Numbered from the stretch's first letter, positions 23,589 through 35,560 are shown. The stretch: 64,000 nt of DNA from Galbula dea (GCA_013399015.1 VWZX01007457.1:208375-272374), one strand, 5' to 3'. Program-made: numbers and translations. Notes: generated by a model from the sequence alone, not told the origin.

Positions 23589-24165
23589 CTTAGCTGTGAT
23601 CCACACAAAGAGATTAAATCCAAAATGCTGTCAGCCATTGCTTCTAACTGTAACCAAACCCTCCCTAAACCCAGGTGACAAAGCCCTGCCTCACCTGAAC
23701 CCTGTGGGAACGTGTCCAGGAGCCTCTTCTGTGGCCCAGGGAGGCAAGGTGCTGATGTTTTCCACATCAGCTCTTTCTCTTCCACCTGTGCCCTCAGCCT
23801 GGTGCTGGGTGCTGTGATCTCACACTCCTAGGCACAGCCTGGCTGTGAAAGGTGCCAGAAATTCCCCACTTCTCCTGGTAGGACAGTGCCTGGATGCTTC
23901 CTGACAGCTGTTACCCTTAGCTCCACTTCACTGTCAGAGGAGGATCTTTGAGGTGGAGCAGAACAGCAGCTTCTGACCAGGCAGAAGGGGACACGCTGTG
24001 CCAGCAGCCCTGAAGCTGCATCACCTGCCCTTCACAGCCTCTGTGGGGTGGGTCTGAGGTGGGAAGGTGTCTCTGTGTGTGAGAGAAGGAGGGAAAGGAA
24101 GGGAAAGCTGAGCTCTGCAGGGGCAGAGGTGTCATCAGTCCTCTACCTGCTCAGGTAACACCACC
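23589..24165. other. Unique sequence without recognisable gene
   Basis: No repeat or coding family is recognised; frames are about 100 codons or less. Confidence 0.5.
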
Positions 24166-24292
24166 AGCCCCAGCTGGAGATGACCCTGGGCAAGCTGCTG
24201 TGGGTGACCCTGCTGGAGCAGGGGTTTGGACTGGATGATCCCCAGAGGTCCCTTCCCACCCCAACCATGCTGGATTCTGGGAATCTGGGGGT
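24166..24292 (+). mobile_element. CR1 3' end, group A, strongly truncated
   Basis: Plus-strand group A 3' end of only about 125 bases: CAGCCCCAGCTGGAGATGAC, GGGCAAGCTGCTGTGGGTGA, GGACTGGATGATCCCCAGAG. The sequence just beyond its tail (about 24293-24325) resembles the sequence beyond the tail of the copy at 26363-26710. Confidence 0.92.
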
Positions 24293-24994
24293 GTGTACCT
24301 GAGAAACTGGGTGCATAACTGTGAAATGGGAAGAGTGTATTCAAACCTGGGGGTGGGGAGGCAGAGGAAGCTCCCCCAGGGCAGACCCCTCACTGACAAC
24401 ACTAGTAGTGACCTTTCTTTTTTCCTGGTCTTTTCATTAGTTTCTCCCTTTTGCTGTGTTTCAGAGGAGATGATCTGCTGCTCCTCTCCCTCCTTAGCCT
24501 CCTCCTGCCCACTGGATCCATTCACTCCTTTGTGCCAGAGAGGAGCTCTGCCCAGATTTCAGATCACTCTGCTTTATCAGCCTGCAGAGGAGAAAGCCCT
24601 TTGTGGGCAGCAAGTGAAGGGCTCTTCTGCAGAGGCAGGAACAGGAAAATTAATGTGTCTGGTTGTAGGGAAGAGAAAAAGCAAGGAATCAGCACTCCTG
24701 GGCTCCATTGAAGCCACAGCTGCTCTGTGTATCACTGAGCACTTTATCTGCCTTCTTCCCTTTCTCCATCTGTGAAACTGGAATAGAGTCCTCACAGGAT
24801 TGGCCTGGGTCTTCATTAATTAATATTTACCCCATCTAAGGAGATTTAATCTCAGGTCATGTTCAATCACTAAATATATAACTGAAATACAGGAGAAATA
24901 AAAGTCAGGCGTGAGTAGGACAAGGGATCCTCAGCCAGGTGCTGATGGTACAGAGCTGGGAGCAGTGCCTGACACCCTGCAGGCTCTGCTGCCA
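24293..24994. other. Unique sequence without recognisable gene
   Basis: The first 35 bases resemble the flank of another group A copy. The rest has no recognised repeat or gene; a plus frame of 160 codons (24293-24775) is Ser/Leu/Cys-rich and lacks motifs. Confidence 0.5.
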
Positions 24995-25581
24995 CTCAGT
25001 GAGAGCTGAGGCCTCAGGGATAGAAACCTCTTGGAGTTCAACAAGGGCAAGTGTAGAGGAATAACCTCTTGGAGCAGGACAGGAACTGGGAGTGCTGGTG
25101 GACAACAGCAATGTGCTCTCATGGCCAAGGACAAGAGTCTTCTGGGGGCATTAAGAATATGACCAGCAGGTCAAGGGAAGTTCTCCTCCCCCTCTACTCT
25201 GCCCTAGTCAGGCCACATCTGGAGTCCTGGGTCCAGTTCTGGGCTCCCCAGTTCCAGAGAGACAAGGAACTGCTGGAGAGAGTCCCTTGGAGGCTAGGAA
25301 AATGCTGAGGGCACTGCAGCATCTCTGGCAGGAGGAAAGGCTGAGAGCCCTGGGGCTGCTTAGCCTGGAGAAGAGCAGCCCCAGAGGGGAGCTGCTCAAT
25401 GCTGAGCAAGAGCTGCAGGCTGGGGGCAGGAGGCTGGGGCCAGACTCTGCTCAGTGGTGCCCAGAGAACTGCTCCTGGGCAAGCTGCTGTGGGTGACCCT
25501 GCTGGAGCAGGAGGGTTGGACTGGGTGATCCTCAGAGGTCCTTTCCAATCTCCACCATGCTGGGATTTGGAGATTCTGTGA
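24995..25581 (+). mobile_element. CR1 LINE, group A, longest reach into ORF2
   Basis: Plus-strand group A copy that reaches well into ORF2. The frame 25069-25308 gives SREVLLPLYSALVRPHLES followed by WVQFWAPQFQRDKELLERV, the typical CR1 reverse-transcriptase C-terminal side. It then breaks into RLGKC and a stop. The next frame, 25287-25496, gives ERLRALGLLSLEKSSPRGEL. After CAGTGGTGCCCAGAG (about 25465) it jumps to CTGGGCAAGCTGCTGTGGGT, so about 180 bases present in other copies are deleted. The 5' limit near 24995 is approximate. Confidence 0.93.
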
Positions 25582-26362
25582 AATGTGAGTCTAAATCCCT
25601 TAAATCACCCCATGCCCTCAGTGGGGTCATACCAGTCTGAACACTTCCCCAGTGATGTTCTCCAGCCTCCATCAGAGCAGGAGTGCAGCCCCACAGCCCC
25701 CATGGGCAGCTCACTCCATGCCCAGGTGCTCTTAAAAAGGGCAGAAAACATTTCTTACAGCTGAGGAATCCTCCTCAAGTGTCATTTAGGAGTCTCCCTT
25801 CTCCCCCTCCTCGAGTGGACATGGATAACAGCTAATGCTTGGTGCCTTCCAATATGCTTTCACATAATTAAAGACTTCTCATGTCTCTCCCTGGGCTTGC
25901 TGTCTCCAGCCTGAACAATTCTGCTGCTTCCTTCCCCTCCTCATTAGCATGGAGAAGCATTTGCTTGGGATCTGTCTAGAATAATCCCACTCTTCTGCAT
26001 CACTGCCTGGGTTATTAAGGGAAGAGGGGAGAGGAGAATTAAGTCTCCCAGTATTGCACAGCCTCATGCAGGGTTAAGCCCTCCCCAGGGTAAATGCTCT
26101 TAGGAGATGCAGAGCAAATACCATGAGGATTAGGCTCAAAATGCTTCTCAACTTTGAAAACTAACATTAGCCTAAATCAGTCACAACCATGCTTGGCTTG
26201 GTTAAGTCTCTGGCTTTAGACAAGTGCTTTCTCATAGGAAATGATTTCTAGGAATGAGGTTTTGTCCAAATGGCCCTTGCTTGTGAGAGGAAGGAGTCTA
26301 AAATGTGAATAAACAGACTTGTTTCCTCTTGAGTGTAAGATGACCTGGTACTGCTCCATATC
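25582..26362. other. Unique sequence without recognisable gene
   Basis: No repeat or coding family is recognised between two group A copies. Confidence 0.5.
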
Positions 26363-26710
26363 TCAGTGCTGAGCAAGAGCTCAAGCCTGGAGGAAAGAGG
26401 CTGGGGCCAGACTCTGCTCAGTGGTGCCCAGGGACAGCCCAAGGGGCACTGGGCACAAACTGGCACCCAGGAGGTTCCAGCTGAGCAGGAGGAGAAGCTT
26501 GTTTGTTGTGAGGGTGTTGGAGCCCTGGCCCAGGCTGCCCAGAGAGGCTGTGGAGTCTCCTTGTGTGGAGAGATTCCCAAGGCAGCTGGAGGTGATCCTG
26601 GGCAAGCTGCTGTGGGTGACCCTGCTGGAGCAGGGGGGTTGGACTGGATGATCCCCAGAGCTCCCTTCCACCCCAACCATGCTGGACACTGGGAATCTGG
26701 GATTCTGTAC
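26363..26710 (+). mobile_element. CR1 LINE 3' end, group A
   Basis: Plus-strand group A copy starting at CAGTGCTGAGCAAGAGCTCA. The frame 26421-26651 gives RRSLFVVRVLEPWPRLPREA. The 3' end is GGACTGGATGATCCCCAGAG, ACCATGCTGGACACTGGG. It is 5'-truncated within the ORF2 end. Confidence 0.94.
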
Positions 26711-26865
26711 CTGAGGAACTGGGTCTGATGAAACTGGTTCTGGTGGGGAGAGTGAGTAAATGATTTAGGCAAAGGAGGAGTTTTCCTGCTGTGCAGTCAT
26801 CATTTGAGATAATGTTCACTGCTGATCATTAGCTAGAAACCCCATGGGGTAAACACATAAATTAT

Positions 26866-26930
26866 CACAGAATCACAGAATTGTTGGGGTTGGAAGAGGC
26901 CTTTAAGGTCACCAAGTCCAACTGTAGCAG
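26866..26930 (-). mobile_element. CR1 tail remnant, group B-like (minus)
   Basis: Short minus-strand CR1 tail: ATCACAGAATCACAGAATTG, TTGGGGTTGGAAGAGGCC, GGTCACCAAGTCCAACTG. It preserves two copies of an 8-base tail unit (AATCACAG). Confidence 0.85.
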
Positions 26931-28228
26931 AAAGGTCAAGCTTCCTAAAGAGAACCACAACAGCTTTTAAACTGTTTTGTCCAAAAGACCATTTCTCTTC
27001 CATGACCATGAAGTGCCTTCAGTTGACAGCCCCAAAACCTGAACAAGAGCTCCCAAAGTCTAAACAAATATTGATAATACCTGGCTGTTGGCCCTGGCTC
27101 CTGAGGAGGAAGCACAGCAGAGATCTGATTCTGCTCTCTGCTGTAGAGCAGTTGGGTCTTTAAAAGCCGTGTCCTTACTGTGAAAAATGTCCATGGGAGC
27201 ATGGGGGAGATCCAAGAGCAAGATCAATTGAACTTATCTCTTTCATGACCCTAAACTCCTGGTGTTTATAAACTCAGTTGCTTTCTCTTTAGTTTTTCAA
27301 CCCCATGGGACTAAAATTGATAGCAAGCTGAGGACAAGCAATACTGAACAATAAGCAAGGAGCAACAAGAGCACTTGACTTTGAGAGCAGAGATTAATAC
27401 ATGTTCTCCTTAGCTGGAAATTGCCCTTCTGACAAATCCTCTATGGCTATTTTTTCACTGCTACATTGTCTTTTTCCAAGGATGTAAGAGTCTCTCCTTG
27501 TTATGCTGAGGATTCTCACAGTGTATTGATCTGGAGCCAGCAGGAATAAAGCCTCACTTGAAGGAATCTCTGCTCCCCTGGGACAGCAGCAAAGAGAAGC
27601 TTTTGTCATGGAACAAATTGGAGCAAAAAAGGGCATTTTTAAGATTTAGCACATCTTGCTAGGAGGGTGCTCAGTGTTATCTTCTTCCCATACAGCCTTG
27701 GTTTTCTTTCCCTAAAGGTTCAGGTTTGGAACAGGAAGGAAATGAAGATCTGCAGAAGCAGATGACATGGAGTTAAACAGTAGCACTGTCGATTTGTTTC
27801 CATCATCATTACATTGTGTAGCTAGAAGTCCAATCACCTGAACTTCTCTACATCAAAGAGCAAAACCACCTCTACAAACAGCATCAAGGAAGAACTCAGT
27901 TCTCCCCCATCACTGGACTCTGTTCTGCTCAAGAGGCTGCTTTGGGGTTTTTCTGATTAGCTGAAATTCAGCATTTCTTCACATTTGCCAAGCTCACTTT
28001 CAAATCCTTTTATTCTCTTCCCTGTTTTGAAGCTCTGAGCCAAGGGCACCTGGTAGCTCCACTTCAGAGCAGGCAGGAGAGAGTTTCCAGACTTCAACTG
28101 ACTCTTCTGCCTCCTTGGAACATGAAAGAAATGACACAGTGCTCTGCCTCCCTGTACCCTCAGACCACAGCTGGTCTCCATCTTCTGGTGGTTTGGCTTC
28201 TCCCCTGTAACCACCTGCTCCTGGGCAA
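26931..28228. other. Unique sequence without recognisable gene
   Basis: No gene or repeat family is recognised; frames are short. The stretch around 27780-27835 is AT-rich and complex rather than repetitive. Confidence 0.55.
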
Positions 28229-28508
28229 GTGGTGCCCAGGGACAGCCCAAGGGGCATTGGGCACAAACTGGAAGCCAGGAGGTTCCAGCTGAGCAGGAGG
28301 AGAAGCTTGTTTGGTGTGAGGGTGTTGGAGCCCTGGCCCAGGCTGCCCAGAGAGCCTGTGGAGTCTCCTTGTGTGGAGAGATTCCCAAGGCAGCTGGAGG
28401 TGACCCTGGGCAAGCTGCTGTGGGTGACCCTGCTGGAGCAGGGGGTTGGACTGGATGATCCCCAGAGCTCCCTTCCAGCCCCAACCATGCTGGATTCTGT
28501 GATTCCAG
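28229..28508 (+). mobile_element. CR1 LINE 3' end, group A
   Basis: Plus-strand group A copy starting at GTGGTGCCCAGGGACAGCCC. The frame 28229-28531 gives RFQLSRRRSLFGVRVLEPW, PRLPREPVESPCVERF and the usual end. It closes with ATGCTGGATTCTGTGATTCC, a clean CR1 tail. The 15 bases before its start (CTGCTCCTGGGCAAG) recur at the deletion junction of the copy at 25.5 kb. Confidence 0.94.
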
Positions 28509-29597
28509 TGAAGCCTGCACTGTGCTACTGACCAACAGCAATGCTTTGCACTCCTATGATATCCAGCCTCCTAAGGTGCTCCCTCATGCTGCCCCACAAG
28601 TGAAAATCAGCCCAGGAGCTGTGAGGGTCAGTGACTGCTCTCACCCTTTCTAAACACTGCTGATAACACTGCAGGTTGCTGGAAGGAAATGACCCATCTG
28701 AAGCTGAGCCTGAACAGGAGATACAGGTCTCATACCCACATCAGCTCCTGCTCCTAAACTGGGCTGAAACTGGCACCAAGAGAGGAAAGTGCAAAGCAAG
28801 AGGAAACCAAGGGGAAGGTCTTGCCTCTGCCCAAAGGATCTGTGAAACACTTGTGCCTCTGCACATCTGACCCTGCAGGTACAAGACCCTGCCTGCCTGA
28901 GGGGGCTGGGAGTCACTTCCAGCCCAGCCTGCCCCCAGCCAGCCCCGTGGCTGCTGCCCTGGAGGAGTGTGAGGACACAGCTGGAGAACCATTTACAGAA
29001 GAGAAACCTCTCAAAATCTTCCTGACAACCCTGCTAGCCAGAAGAGCCTCTCTCACCTGAAACAGGCTTTTCAGTTTCTTTTGAAAGGCTTGGCCTTTAT
29101 TTCTCTTCACTACTTTGTTGCTAATATCTCTGGGACAGAACAGTTTTACTGCCCATGTAGAAGTCCATCCCAGGCCTGAAACCTGCTGCAGCCTGAGCTG
29201 TGACCTGTGGCTTTGGGGCTGAAGTGAACGAGGACCTTCAGCTCCACACAGGTTTGCCTCAGGTCCCAGGGCTGCTTTTCTCCTTCTCTCTGGAGTTTAT
29301 TAAGCAAGTTCTGCCCTCTTCTCTTTTTGATTCTTTTTTTTCCCTGTTTTTAAATTGATTTTTATTATTCTGGGGTGGGGTTTTCCCTCTCTTTTCTTTT
29401 TTTTTTCTTTTGTTGTTGTTTATTTTTAGGAAATAAGACCCAAAACAAATGCCAGATTGGTTCAGAGCTATTGAAAGCTGCCAGCACAGCCACAGTGCCT
29501 CAAACCTCCCCCACCACCCCAAGGTGAGGCAGCCCTGAGGCATGGGAAGGACACTAGGCACTCTGTGAGGCTCAAAGCCTCTCTGGAAGCAGAGCTG
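28509..29597. other. Unique sequence with a T-rich tract
   Basis: No gene is recognised. From 29316 to 29430 the plus strand is strongly T-rich with C and G interruptions (CTTTTCTTTTTTTTTTCTTT, then TTGTTGTTGTTTATTTTTAG). The end resembles a splice acceptor, but no exon can be supported after it. Confidence 0.55.
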
Positions 29598-29695
29598 ACA
29601 GAATCACAGAACGGGTTGGAAGGGACCTTGAAGGTCAGGTAGTCCAACCCCTGCCATCTACAGCCAGATGGGTTCCCACTGAGGTGCAACCAGAG
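29598..29695 (-). mobile_element. CR1 3' end, group C (minus)
   Basis: Minus-strand CR1 3' end: ACAGAATCACAGAACGGGTT, GGAAGGGACCTTGAAGGTCA, AGTCCAACCCCTGCCATC, then a decayed continuation. Only the untranslated end is recognisable. Confidence 0.85.
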
Positions 29696-30017
29696 CTGAA
29701 AGAGCACCTGCATCAGAAGGTGCTGGGAAGGAGAACCAGAGTTAGCTAACAGGATAGGGAATCTGCAGGGACCACGGAGCTCTGGGGTCTCTTAGGATGA
29801 GTGTGGCTGGGGGTCCCCAGCCACAGTGGGAGACCAGGGGGGTGAGTTCCTTGTTGGTGGCAGTGTGATAACCAAGGAGCAGCTTTGGGCAGCTGGACTA
29901 GCGGTGGGAAACATCCAACCCCCCACAGGACACAGGGGCTACACCCTGAGTGAGGCATCACTGAAGAGAGGAAAGCCTGCCGGAACCAAACCCACCCTCT
30001 CACTGAGGGTGCTGGGA
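29696..30017. other. Short unique stretch
   Basis: About 320 bases, GC-rich, with a plus frame of 86 codons (29826-30086) that runs into the next CR1. No gene is recognised. Confidence 0.5.
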
Positions 30018-30175
30018 CATGGGGCAAGCTGCCCAGGGGGCTGTGGGGCTCCATCCACTCAGTCCTGGACAGCCTGCTCTAGGTGACCCTGCTTCAGCAG
30101 GAGGGTTGGACTAGATGATCTCCAGAGGTTCCTTCCAATCCCTGACATTCTGTGATGATCTGTGGTTTTGTGATC
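30018..30175 (+). mobile_element. CR1 3' end, older plus copy
   Basis: Plus-strand CR1 3' end: GGCAAGCTGCCCAGGGGGCT, CAGCCTGCTCTAGGTGACCC, TGCTTCAGCAGGAGGGTTGG, ACTAGATGATCTCCAGAGGT. The tail has decayed repeats of the 8-base unit (ATTCTGTGATGATCTGTGG). It resembles the general ancestor of group A. Confidence 0.88.
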
Positions 30176-31438
30176 CTTGGAGATGCTCAACCTGGACAGG
30201 TCCCTGCTGGGAGCCAGTGGGACAGACACCCCCCACACACCCCCAGATCTGCAGCCCCTGAGATCTGTGGCTTGGTGACACATGGGACATGTGGTCTTAC
30301 ATGGCCAGAGGCTCTCTTCAAGGTAAATGAGTGTAATGTTGCAAGTTCAGGGCTCTGGAAGAAGAGAAACAAGATTACAGAGGGCTTGAGAGGGAGGAAA
30401 CACTCACTTCTTAATAAACCCAAAGAAATAGGGCAGTCACACTCCCACTGACACTGTTTTGCAGATCTTTTATCAAGCAGAGTTAGCTATTTTTATCAGC
30501 AGGATGTCTAAGCAGCACTGGAGGTGCAAAGTGGATGGGCAAGGATGTATAACTTATACAAGCAACAAGGAGAAAGTGAGTGCTCAAACCAAGGAGCAGC
30601 AGACACTGTGCTCTCCTCACAATTGCCTTCTTCCCTCCCCTCCCGTCCGTGTGACAGAGGTCTCTGCATCTCCTGGAATAGATAGAGGATGGGGAGAGAG
30701 AAGGATGGAGCTGTCACTGCAGCAGCACTGCTGAGCTGGGGGTTGCAGGGGGAGAAGAGAGCAAGTCAGGATGAAGCACTGCCCAGCATCTAGAGGAGAC
30801 ATTTACTTTGTTTAGCCTGGGAAGAAATAAAAAGAGAGAGCTCAGGCAAGAAAGGAAACACTGGAAGTCTTGTGGTATTTCTGTGTGCAGTTGATGGAAG
30901 AGGTGACAGAAATATTTGTGTGGTGTTAAAATGAGGAGTGCTGGCAGGCTGGGCCTGACTGACAGCAGGTCTGGAGACACCTCAGCATGATGAAATATGA
31001 GACCATTACTGCTCCAGGATGCTGCTGGCTTATGGCTTGCTTCCTACCTGTGGTATTTTGGTGATGTGCAGGAGAGCTGTTTGTCCACCTCCCCCATGCT
31101 GTGGGAGCTCTCTGGAGCCCAGGGCTAACAGCACATTGTATTGCTCTTGCAACACAAGGAAACGTTGTTGCAGCTCCTGAGACACCCCAGAAGCAGTGCA
31201 AGGTAACTTGTCACTGCACTGTGTCACTGATAGCACTGAGTGTCTTACATCAGCCTGTGCTGAGGGTTCTGCAAGCACTGGCACAGCAGTGAGGCTGAGG
31301 AGCAATGGCACTGTGGAGCTGCAGATCTGCTGAAGGGCTTTGGCCCAGGGGTCCCAGGAGAGCCCCATGGTGATCCTAGAGCCCAGGACCAAACATTCCC
31401 ACACTTCTCTGGGTATGTTTATCATTTGGTCAGGCATA
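30176..31438. other. Unique sequence without recognisable gene
   Basis: No repeat or coding family is recognised. A minus frame of 135 codons (31030-31437) lacks motifs. Confidence 0.5.
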
Positions 31439-32075
31439 GGATCACGGAATCATAAATCATCTGGGATGCAAGAGACCTTTCAGATCATCAAGTCCAACTG
31501 CCAACCTAACACCCCCATGCCACTGAAGCACATCACAAGGTGCCATGTCTACACAGCTTTTGAACCCCTCCAGGGATGAGGACTCCACCACTGCCCTGGG
31601 CAGCCTGGGCCAGGCCTTGACAACCCTTGCCATGGAGAAATTGTTCCTCATCTCCAACCTAAACCTCCTCTAGCACAACTTGAAGCCATTTCCTCTTGTC
31701 CTATCATTTGTTCCTTGGGAGACCAACCCCCACCAGGCTCCAGCCTCCTCTCAGGGAGTTGCAGAGAGTGAGAAGGTCTCCCCTGAGCCTCCTCTTCTCC
31801 AGGCTAACCAAGCCCACTTCCCTCAGCTGCTCCTCACAACACTTGTGGTCTAGACTCTTCCCCACCTTCCTTGCCCTTCTCTGGCCACACTGCAGCACCT
31901 CAAGGTCCTTCTTGGAGTGAGGAGCCCAAACCTGATCCCAGGATTGGAGGTGTGGCCTCCCCAGTGGCCAGCCCAGGAGGCCAATCCCTGCCCCAGCCCT
32001 GCTGCCACACCATTGCTGATCCAAGCCAGGATGCTGTTGCCTTTCTTGGCCACCTGGGCTCACTGCCTGGCAGTT
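31439..32075 (-). mobile_element. CR1 LINE, group B, long copy (minus)
   Basis: One of the longest group B copies. Its tail starts GGATCACGGAATCATAAATC. Two minus frames cover ORF2. Frame 32192-31704 reads RPHLQSWDQVWAPHSKKDL and CCEEQLREVGLVSLEKRR. Frame 32053-31850 reads MAKKGNSILAWISNGVAAG. The switch between them is a frame break shared with the copies at 43.6 and 58.3 kb. The C-terminal frame 31657-31457 reads VVKAWPRLPRAVVESSSLEG. The 5' limit near 32075 is approximate. Confidence 0.94.
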
Positions 32076-34329
32076 GCCTCTGCATGCACCTGAGACCCTC
32101 TGCCCCTGAGCTGCCCTTCCCATTTTCCAAGTGTCCAGGCCAGAGGAGGGGTGACAGCCGGTGGTGCTGGGAGCTGACACACTTCCTGGCACCTGCTTTT
32201 AACTCACCTGATGATGGTCCAGAGGAAGGAGCAGAGAAGAGGCACTTGAGGGAAGCAATCTTCTAACTGGTGAGAGACTTCCAGGTTTCAGGAAGTGGGT
32301 GACTTTTCCCTGGCACTGTGCACACCACCACAGAGCCTTGAGGAAGGCAGACTCCAACAGTATCAGTGCCACGAACCTGCACCACCTTTGCAGCAACCTA
32401 AATCCCTTTCCTTCAGCTCACAAATTTCCTCCCCTGGCCCTGAGAGGTGAGAGCCCCAGCCTCTGCCTGTCACCTATGGCTGTCCTTCAAACACTCTGAT
32501 GAGCAGAGGAGGATGATGAAGCCAGGGAAGATCTCCCCTGGGGCTGGTGCCACCCAGCAGCACTGTGAGCTGATGTTTATTTGGTTCAGATTAAGGCTCT
32601 TTTAAACTTCCTTTCTTTATCTGCTTCCCCTAAATCTGACCTGCAGCACAATTTCAGTTAGCAATGGGGATTAGTTCCTCAAAGATACTCCCTGCAGGAG
32701 CCCTGCCACCACTGCCTGGCTCTGACACCCCCTCCAGCTGTTCTCACCCAGCTCTTCCCCTTCCAGCCTCCTGAGGCTCTCTCCCTGGATCACAAACTCC
32801 ACAGCCCCTCACCAACTCCAACCCCTGCTGTCATCATTCACCTGTGGCTCACTTTCAGAGCCTCACACCTACCACCGAGACACCAAACACAGAAGCCTCA
32901 TGGCTGGAATTGATTTTATTTTTAAGTTCCAAATGGCACAAAGCCTGGTTTTTAATTGGATGTGCAAGGGAACATTTGTAACAGCAACAGAAATAAATCC
33001 TGTTGGAAAATAGCTTCCCTACCAGAGCAGCTCCTCTGAAGCAGAGGCTGAGTAATAACAACTTAGCAGTTATATATTTATTTCTTTATCTGTGCCACTT
33101 TCCCAAGTGGGGAAAAAAGGTACCATTTGACTCTGGAACTGATAAAACAGAGGCAGGGAGAGGTGGTTCGACTTGCTCTGTAGCACACAGAGCTAACAGC
33201 AGCCCAGGACTGAGCACAACTGCACTTCCCTCCTCTGCAAGACTTGTCCTTGCCCTACCACTAGGCTTTGGCTGCTGAAGCTGCAGCCCCACCTCAGGCA
33301 GCAGAAGCCAGATGCAGGAAGCCTTCCTCTGGTTCCTGAGGAGGGCACAAGCCCCAGATTTCAGGTTCCACTGGGTAGAGGTCAGAGCAAAAGCTGAAAC
33401 CAGAACTTGGTAAACAAAGAGATGATAGTGAGGGGATGAAGAAGATGGGGGAAAGGAAAGTCCCCAGATATGGCAGCAGCCTGGAGAGCTGAGGATTCCT
33501 GACATTCCCTCTGGAAACAGCCCTGGAGCAACTTGCTCCCTGGATTTCCCAGCCCCCAGGTGAGAGAGCCCAAGGGGTGGGGATGGGGAACAGGGAGAGG
33601 ATTCAGCAGCAGGTCAGGGGACACCTGCCCAAGAACAGCAGCATCTACCCACAATAAGCCAAGCAACAGCTGTTAATTGACCATGAGAAATAGCAATTGT
33701 AGAGACCTGGGAGGTTAAGTGTAATCCATGTTTATTGGATTAGACTGAGCAGGGTCAGGGCTCTCCTGCACCAGCATCTTTGAGGATTGATCTCAGAAAG
33801 AAGAAATGCTAAATACCTTCTAAAAGCTGTGATGGGGAAGAGCACTGGAAAGGTGCAGGGAGAGGAGTGAAATGGTAACTGCAACCCAGTGGGGATCTCA
33901 GAGAGAGAAAAGAGGAGAAAGAGAGAGAAAAAGCATGGGAGTAAGCCAGAACAGGGAAGGAAAACATAAGGAAGAAAAGAAAGGGGCTTGGAGAAACAGC
34001 TCAGCTTCCAGGCCTATGCTCACCATCTTGCACCAGCCCTGAGCCCTCATCCTCCACCCAGCAGCCTCAGTGACCCTTTTCAGCTCAGCCACCCCCCAGC
34101 TCTCTGCTGACCTCTTCCTCACAGCTGTTACCTGCAGCAGGAAAACATTTTGCCAATATAGAAACTTTTTCCTCCACTCCCTTGGCTTTAGCCAGTCCCC
34201 TCTCACCCTGAGCATTTCTTCACCAGCTTGTGGGGGATTGTTTTCCTTCAAAGCCAAGCTGACAGATGCCTCTCATTTCATGGAGCACCCTTCCCAAAGG
34301 AGCTGCCCCTCCCCTGGGATGCTGCTGGC
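32076..34329. other. Unique sequence with a purine tract
   Basis: No gene is recognised. A purine-rich tract (GAGAGAGAAAAGAGGAG and variants) covers about 33900-33993. Frames up to 139 codons have no motif. Confidence 0.55.
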
Positions 34330-34812
34330 TCTGTTGGATGCTGCTGTGCCCAATGGATGTTGTCTGCACTCAGTGCCAGGTGGGAACTGGATTCAGGAGC
34401 TGGATGCTGGAACTGGATTCAGTCCAGTCCTCCTTGGACACTGCCAGTGCAGAAGAGGCTTGACCCTGGTGCTCCCTCAGCTTTCTCCTGAACACGACAC
34501 CCAGGGGGTGGAATCCCTTGATGGTCAGTTTGGGGTCACCTCTCCTGTCCCCTCCTCCCTGCAGCTGCAGCCCAAGGTGGGGCAGAAGCTGGAGCAGTGC
34601 CCTTGCTCTGCAGAGGAGCAAGGCTAAGGCAGAGGCTTTCTGCAGCCCAAGCCTTGGCAGGAACTCTCCCCATGGAGTGTTGTCCCTGCTAGCAGCAGCC
34701 CCTGCCTGGGAGAAGATGCTGGGAGCTGCAGCAAGTGCAGCCCTGAGAAGAGCCTGAGCCTCTGAGCAGTCAAATCACTCAGCAGGATCAGCTCTGCTCT
34801 AGCTCAAGCCAG
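34330..34812 (+). mobile_element. Endogenous-retrovirus LTR fragment
   Basis: This stretch is collinear with the LTR piece at 37.6-38.5 kb. Shared landmarks in order are an ACTGGATTCAGGAGCTGGAT / CTGGCACTGGATGCAG block, GGTGGAATCCCTTGATGG / ATGGAATGCTTCAGTTGG, the near-identical GGTCAGTTTGGGGTCACCT, CCTTGCTCTGCA, and an AGGATCAGCTCTGCTCTAGC / AGGATTAGTTCTGTTCTAAC block near the end. No viral protein frame is recognisable beside it. The limits are approximate. Confidence 0.65.
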
Positions 34813-35560
34813 GACACACTTTTTTTCTCCTTTTGGAAGAGGAGAGGCCTCTACACAACACTTTGCATCCTAAAATGAAGACTGTCTCAGAATCCAAAGG
34901 CAGGTTCAGTCCTTAGATGGTGATCACTACACCTTTAAAAAACCCAAACAGACCCAAACAACAAACTTTCACACATAAGAATCAAAACTACCTGGAGATA
35001 GCTTCTACATCATCTGAAGAGATACTTGTGAGTGCTCAGCATCCCTGAGAGTAACCCAGAGTGGTCAACAGGGATGATGTCCTCTTCTGAATCAAAACAA
35101 CCTCCCCCACTCTTTGAAGTCAGAAGCAGAGTCTGACTGCAGTGGAGCTGGATCCAGCTCAAAGTCTGCATATTTCTGTTGTGGTGAGTTGTGTAAACTC
35201 CATCTGCTTCCCAGCCCCTCAGGGAAATGCCATCTTTCTGTTTTCATTATTCAGTTTGCTCTCCCTGTTGCAGTTTGCACTCAAACTCCATCACTTTTCT
35301 CAAACACAATATTTTCTGGTGCAGTGCTCAGCTGCCTCACAGAGGCCTGGGTTCCTGTGGCATCAAGCACTTTTTTAATTAAAAAGAAAATGTTATTACA
35401 TCATAACCATCTCCTCTCTTTCCTTGGGAGAGCAGGATCCTGCTCTGGGGAGACAGCACAATACAGAGATCCTGAACTGCTTATCTCCTGTGAGTTTGCA
35501 CTGCCTCCCTGGTTTAGACCAGACACAAAATGTGCCCAAGATGCTCATCTCTTCCATCCT
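34813..35560. other. Sequence between LTR piece and CR1
   Basis: No gene or retroviral coding remnant is recognised. It would lie inside an old provirus if the two plus-strand LTR pieces were a pair, but nothing in it supports that. Confidence 0.5.

Noticed and set aside
29316..29440. Pyrimidine tract ending in TTTTTAG as a splice acceptor
   Set aside because: No coding frame or donor partner follows; the T-rich tract alone makes acceptor-like sequence.
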